Source of the DNA: Golubevia sp. BC0850
Taxonomy: Eukaryota; Basidiomycota; Exobasidiomycetes; Golubeviales; Golubeviaceae
Assembly (NCBI GenBank): GCA_012976225.1
Contig: JAAVVG010000006.1
Coordinates: forward strand, 806,001-870,000
DNA: 64,000 bases
Reading direction: 5' to 3'
The notes under the pieces were generated by a model that saw only the letters and a program-made list of their open reading frames with translations, ran no database searches and was not told the origin of the DNA. Every line of letters begins with the position of its first letter. Within the stretch, counting starts at the first letter, position 1. Below, in pieces: positions 59,058 through 64,000 of this stretch. Made by a program: the position numbers and the translations under genes.

Positions 59058-61127
59058 ATGAACTCTGGACATATGGAAGGTGCCATCCTCGAAGCTTTCG
59101 ACAACTTTCGAGAGGGAGAGGGAGAAGCTAGAATAGGTGGAGCACAAGTTCAATCTCCCCCATCCAAGTTACCAAGCTCTTTCGATACCTCAAGAAGGCA
59201 AACTCTACCTCAACTTGGTGGAAGAAGCACAAGCACTCTAGAAGATGCGGCAGCTGTTGTACGACCTTCTTCTTCTTCTTCTTCCTTCACCTCCTCATCC
59301 TCTAATTTCCCTCAAGCTGCCCATGCCTTCTACAGAGATGCTAGTACTTCAACCTCTTCTATCAAACCGAATGACGATTCTAAAGGACTTGATGGGGTGA
59401 ACTTCATCTACTCGGATCAAGCTAACCGATCTCTCCAGTCCTCTAACTATGATTTCAATTCCAACTTCGAATTGGATGGCTACCTTTCTGATGGCTACCG
59501 TACTTCTACGAACAATTCAACAATACCCTCAGTCGAACATTATGATACCTTCCAGCCGGAGAGTCAGCATCAGCGACTCCAGTCATCCAACTCTTCCTTC
59601 TATTACCCACCATCCTCTTCATATTCTCAACCAATCTCAACTTTACCATCCTCCAATGACTCTCATCGATTAGAATCAAGCTCATCCAGACAGACAGAGC
59701 ACTCGGATCCCCATCAGAATCGCTTGGGATTGGCGGATCGATCTCAAAGCTTCAGCTTTGGTGCTTCTGCAGAGCTCAACTCGGTTCAGCAGTTCAAGCC
59801 TGCCCTCCAGGAAGACTGGAGAGAGCAAGCAGATCTGAATGACTCTGGAACACAGCAACGTCAGCAAGAGAGGCGGGAGTTCGCTGATGGAGTAGAGACT
59901 GAAGTTGGTCCTAAAAGGAAATCTAAAAGAGTTCAAAACGCTGTGAGTTGAGAAAGGCGGCTGTGATGGGAGTTCTGAGGTTTCAGTGAAAGACTCGCGC
60001 GATAGTGACAGGAGGTGGAATAACTGCAGTTGTCGGATTTGTGCATTTTTTTGGGGAGAGAGCTGATCTTCTTCACTCCCGACCCAATCTCCTTCCGTTC
60101 AGACATGCGACAGATGTCGAGCAGACCACGTCAAGTGCGACATGAAGGAAGTCAAAGAAGAACTCACTGGGGTCTCTGCTGCTCCTCTTGGTGCCAAAAG
60201 TGCTTCTAAGACGCTCAAGGATGAATTCGTTGGGATAGTCTGCACCAGATGTGCTTCTAAGCATCTCGAATGTGAGTGACTTGATCCAGTTCGTAAAATC
60301 TTCATCACGAAGAATCACTGATGATTGCTCTCTCCCTCCGTTTTCAAAGGCACCAAGAACTGGACCGCGAAGTCTCGATCGTACCCAAGACCTGGTCGCA
60401 CTGGCTCAAGAATCGAACAGGCTCGTCTGCAACACGGAACTGCCACTGATCTTCCTCGCTCTAGCTTCCCTGCAGCGGTGGTGAAAGCGGAATCAAGCCT
60501 GTTTTCAAGTGCTGAAGAGTCGTGGATGTCGGTCCATCTTCTGGCTTATTACTTTCAAGGCCCTCATCATCAATTCCCCATCGTAGATCCTTCCAACTTC
60601 GTCACAAGGTTCAACACAGCAAATGGAGACATCAGCATCATGGTCTCGATGGCCAACGGAGGAGACGATCGGTACGCAGCTGCTATTCACCCAGCTCCTG
60701 GTCTTACCTCCCTGACCTGGGAAGGAACAAACGAGAGCAAGCTCAGCTCGTTCGGTAGCTGCGAGACCCTGATAGCTTGCATGCAAGCTAGCGCCAGTCA
60801 CTTCTCTGACGCTCCTTCACTCTTTGGTCCTTCTGCCTCTCAACATCTTCAAACCAAGAAGCCCTTCGCCGGTCAAACTTCCTATCTGACCTTGGATTCC
60901 AAGCCTCCTCCAGCACCTCCTTCAACTCTGAAGAAGCCTCCCAAAGGCAAGCAAGGAGTTGCTTGCGATTCTTGTCGACTACGTAGAGTCAAGTGCGACT
61001 TCTGGGAAACGGGGGATGGAATGGGATGCTCTAGATGTCGAGTCAAGTCGATTCGGTGCAGTACCGACTTCATTAAGAAACGTGTAGCCAAGATCTCAGC
61101 AGACCTAGACTCGAATGAAGGCCCTGC

Positions 61128-61158
<31 letters not shown>

Positions 61159-62862
61159 GCTTCTATCTCGGCTGGAGAAGCTTCGAAGGACGAGTTCAAT
61201 CCTCAATCGATGGTCTCACTCGGGAAGCTCAGGCACCCTACCTGTGCGAGGCTTCTCGACCGAGCTCTGAAGCTGTGCTACAAGCACGAGATCCTCAAGA
61301 GACCTTCAGTCGAAGCCATTCAATGCTTGGGAGTGTTAGCCTCCCTTTTGGCTGCGAACAACATGGCGGTTCTTTCGAGAGGTGAGTTCCACGGTCACCC
61401 CGTGATGCCAACACCCTCTTCTTCTTCTTCTTTCTCTTGTTTGCTAACCTTTGTTCCTTTATAACTGCACGCACTGATCCACCTCTGGCCAATCAGCATT
61501 CCTTGGGACCGCCTGCCTTCACCTCAAGGCTCTAGGTCTGCAGACGCCTATGGTCATCGACGAGAACGACCACCGAAGCACCAGCGAGAAGATGGATGCT
61601 TACTACAAATCTGGAAGAGTCAACACCTGCATCTCCATAGTCGACTCTTTTTATTCCGCAGCAAACAGGTACCAGCCCTTTCTCTCGCCGGGTGAATTCT
61701 TCAGGGTCTCGAACCGACCTCAAGCTCTCGAGACGGAGCTTCCGAGCTCAACTTTCCCTATCAATGTCAATACGGGAAGCAAATTACACCTCTTCCGTAA
61801 GTCTCGATGCATTTCAACAGAGCAGAATGCCTCGGTGTGCTTCTGAGCTTCTTTCTCACAACTGTCTCTTCTTTCTTCTTTCATTCCTCTTCTTTCTCCT
61901 CACTTCTTCTTCTTCTTCTTCGCTCTCCGATCTCAGGTATCCTCGGAAATCAGGCAGGTGTCATCTCAAGCTACATCACCGGAGCCATCGATAGCGTTCA
62001 GTCAAATTTAATCACTCCGGATATCTCTATCAATGATCGATTCCCTTCGACTCTATCCTCAGAGCAATTTACAAAGCTCTCCGCTTCTTGCCATAGCGTT
62101 TGGAATGCTATCTCGAACCTTTTGCAACAAAGCGATAACCTCGTTCACGACGTCCTCGCTTCTAGGGAGAAAGCATTGGAGCCTTCTCAAATGGTTCTGG
62201 TTCTGTACGCAACCGCGATTCGGATGTATCTGGTAAGCGGACAACTCGCCGTTCATAGGAGTCTGGAGGAGAGATTACAGGTCTTAATCGATTCCTTTCG
62301 GACAAGAGATCCAAGTCTGGAAGAGTTAGAGGTCCTCAAGAGTCTAACTCTTCTTTATGAGACTGCCAAAACTCAAGCCCTCTCTGATTGTAGGTTAACG
62401 ACTCATTTCGTTGCTCGGATTGTGCCTGATCACATCCAATTGTGAGTCTAGTTCAGCAAGGCTGTGGTTCCAAACGATGACGTTCTCACGCGTTGCCTTC
62501 TTCCTTTTCTCACTTCACTCCTTCGCAGCACTAGTTACATGATCAGACAATTGGTTCCTATCTGTCAATTCCTGGTCGACTTTCCATCTCAACCTACTAC
62601 GACCTTCAACTCTTCTGGGAAGCAATCAAACTCGATGGACGATGAAGCCGCCTCCTTATCGGAAGAAGGTTCATCGACTCGACATCCGAAAAGAGCAGGT
62701 GAGGATCTAGGTCCTTTCAATTTGGAGGCCAAGAAACTCGAAGTCGGTTGGTGCCTGTTGGGATTCAGAATCGTGTCGTACTGCTTCAGTGATCTTGATG
62801 ATATTTCTATAGGTATGGAATCCTCACTCATCGCCGAAGAACGAAGACAGAGGTTGAACTGA
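59058..62862 (+). CDS. Fungal transcription factor with two Zn2Cys6 clusters
   Basis: Six exons, 59058-59942, 60103-60271, 60350-61381, 61497-61796, 61937-62441 and 62529-62862, encode 1074 residues. A Ser/Gln-rich N-terminal region runs to about 295 and ends in a basic P-K-R-K-S-K-R. Cluster 1 starts at about 296: C-D-R-C-R-A-D-H-V-K-C, a long 38-residue insert, then C-T-R-C-A-S-K-H-L-E-C. Next comes text like the start of a middle homology region (L-L-A-Y-Y-F-Q-G-P-H-H-Q-F-P-I-V-D-P). Cluster 2 follows at about 560: C-D-S-C-R-L-R-R-V-K-C, then C-S-R-C-R-V-K-S-I-R-C. The helical regulator region then resumes (L-G-T-A-C-L-H-L-K-A-L-G-L). Each cluster has the six cysteines at family spacing. 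It should act as a nuclear DNA-binding regulator; targets are unknown. Confidence 0.82.
61132..61160 (+). repeat. TCT triplet run coding for Ser
   Basis: A run of TCT codons encodes a poly-Ser stretch just after the second zinc cluster of the regulator at 59058-62862. A similar run lies at about 59267-59290 in the same gene. Confidence 0.7.
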
Positions 62863-63374
62863 TGAATGATCAAGAACACACTTCAAAACAGTCTGTTCCG
62901 TTCTTGCGCTTTATCTCACTCACCTCAAACTAAAAGTGTTTCTACCTCAGTAGCCCGTCGTCATTCTCACTCGCAAGGAAATCCATATAGATCAGTAATC
63001 CTATCAACCCTGTACTTTGTCTCCAATCAATCTAATTCAATTCTGCGCAAGCCTTTATTCTCCTACCTCCTGTACTCTAGTGGATTTGAACTCTAAAGAA
63101 GTCTGAAGGTTGTTGAGACGCATTTTTGAATGCAAGTGACTCCATCAAGCCGCGATTGGAACGATGTAGGTGAGCTGAGAAATTGAAATAAAGCGATCAA
63201 AACATTACAAATGAAACAAATATGCATGGGATTCGAAATTGTCATTTGTCTGAGGAGATTCTGAAAGAAATCTCTTAACAAGTTGATAGACATCCAAATC
63301 TTCAGCCATCATCTTCGACTCTCCTCTTTACCTCCAATCATCAAGTTCTGGTCATCCGTAATCCCTCAACCTGA
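62863..63374. other. Intergenic stretch, nothing supported
   Basis: It is the 3' flank of the zinc-cluster gene and the leader of the metallo-hydrolase gene. The short frames here show no features. Confidence 0.5.
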
Positions 63375-64000
63375 ATGAACAACGATGATACCAACAGCGA
63401 TTACACTCTTGTATCATCGTCTAGCACTTCAAAATCTTCCTTTCTCAAAAAGCTTCTCCTCTTAGGAACTGGAACGTCGGGACAGGTGCCAGCCATTCAC
63501 TGCTTAGCCACTCAGAAAGAGATCAAGTGTGATGCTTGTAGAGATGCTTTAAAGGAGGGGTCAAAGAACAGAAGAGGATGTACTAGCGTTGCTTTGATTG
63601 GAGGTGGTGGTGGTGGGAAGGATCAAAGGTGAGTAACAGCGAGCTTCTTCCCTACGCAGATCGTCAGTTGGGAACACAGATGAATGGAAGCCGGATATCA
63701 GATATCATATAGAAATCAGGTCGACAGGGTTCTCTCTGAACTCTGAGTGTTATAGGAGCTGACTCATCCTCATCCTTCTTCCACTGCAGCCTCATCCTAA
63801 TCGATGTAGGACCAACCTTCTATCAGTCAGCTCTCAAGTACTTCCGACCTCTAGGACTTCGCAAAATCTCAGCCGTACTCTTGACTCACGCTCATAGTGA
63901 TGCTATCCTAGGCTTAGACAATCTCAGAGCTTGGACTTTAGGGGATGTGATTCAAGAGCAAGTCGATGTGTATTTAACTCAAGAATGTTATGACACAGTT
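63375..64000 (+). CDS. Metallo-beta-lactamase-fold hydrolase, PhnP-like (3' end outside window)
   Basis: Two exons are visible, 63375-63628 and 63790 to the window edge, giving 155 residues. L-L-L-L-G-T-G-T-S-G-Q-V-P is the usual opening of the RNase Z/PhnP branch. A Cys-rich insert (C-D-A-C, then C-T-S-V) and a Gly run follow. After the intron comes I-L-I-D-V-G-P-T-F and the metal-binding motif T-H-A-H-S-D-A-I-L-G-L-D. The motif has Ser before the Asp, as in PhnP-like proteins, and L-D-N-L-R follows as in that group. These are cytosolic two-metal phosphodiesterase-like hydrolases; the substrate is not known for the fungal members. The start is the first ATG of the frame. Confidence 0.82.

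Noticed and set aside
61295-61492. Lys-rich minus-strand frame
   Set aside because: It is a mirror of the zinc-cluster gene exon and its following CT-rich intron.

Overview
The window is nuclear DNA of a filamentous or dimorphic fungus, most likely a basidiomycete. Genes are intron-rich, with short introns (mostly 50-200 bases), GTGAGT-type donors and a few very small exons. The gene families are fungal: a fungal-type Rsp5, a DUF6534 seven-helix protein, Zn2Cys6 regulators, Kex2-processed secreted proteins and a secreted GMC oxidoreductase. I could not settle the class or genus. No prokaryotic, organellar, viral, CRISPR, rRNA or convincing tRNA signal was seen. All gene models were built by hand from reading frames, splice signals and family conservation.

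Left part (1 to about 31 kb). It opens with the 3' part of an ESCRT-III gene (CHM7-like). Three small secreted-protein genes follow on the minus strand (about 2.4, 4.3 and 8.5 kb), with a U1A/U2B''-type snRNP gene among them. The three secreted genes share dibasic (Kex2) sites and a dyad element close upstream of the start. Two of them also share a C-terminal D-L-L-G end. A fourth, Lys/His-rich gene (11.3-12.0 kb) looks broken. Next come a secreted double-psi beta-barrel protein, a damaged short-chain dehydrogenase, a secreted coiled-coil protein, SF3A1 (U2 snRNP), YL1/SWC2 (SWR1 complex), a DUF6534 membrane protein and a ten-exon secreted GMC oxidoreductase. A broken, inverted partial copy of that GMC gene, introns included, lies at about 10 kb.

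Right part (31 to 64 kb). This is mostly housekeeping: a HIT hydrolase (HNT1), a very divergent septin, phosphoglucomutase, a ZNF511-like protein, a broken F-box/LRR-like locus, a gene whose single frame joins the complex III assembly factor Mzm1 to mitochondrial ribosomal protein bL31m, the NEDD4-family ligase RSP5, a 2.8-thousand-residue PH-domain protein, a regulator with two Zn2Cys6 clusters, and the 5' part of a metallo-beta-lactamase-fold hydrolase.

Most noteworthy: the Mzm1-bL31m fusion (42.1-43.3 kb), the secreted-peptide group with its shared dyad element (2.4-9.5 kb), and the regulator in which a second zinc cluster interrupts the middle homology region (59.1-62.9 kb).
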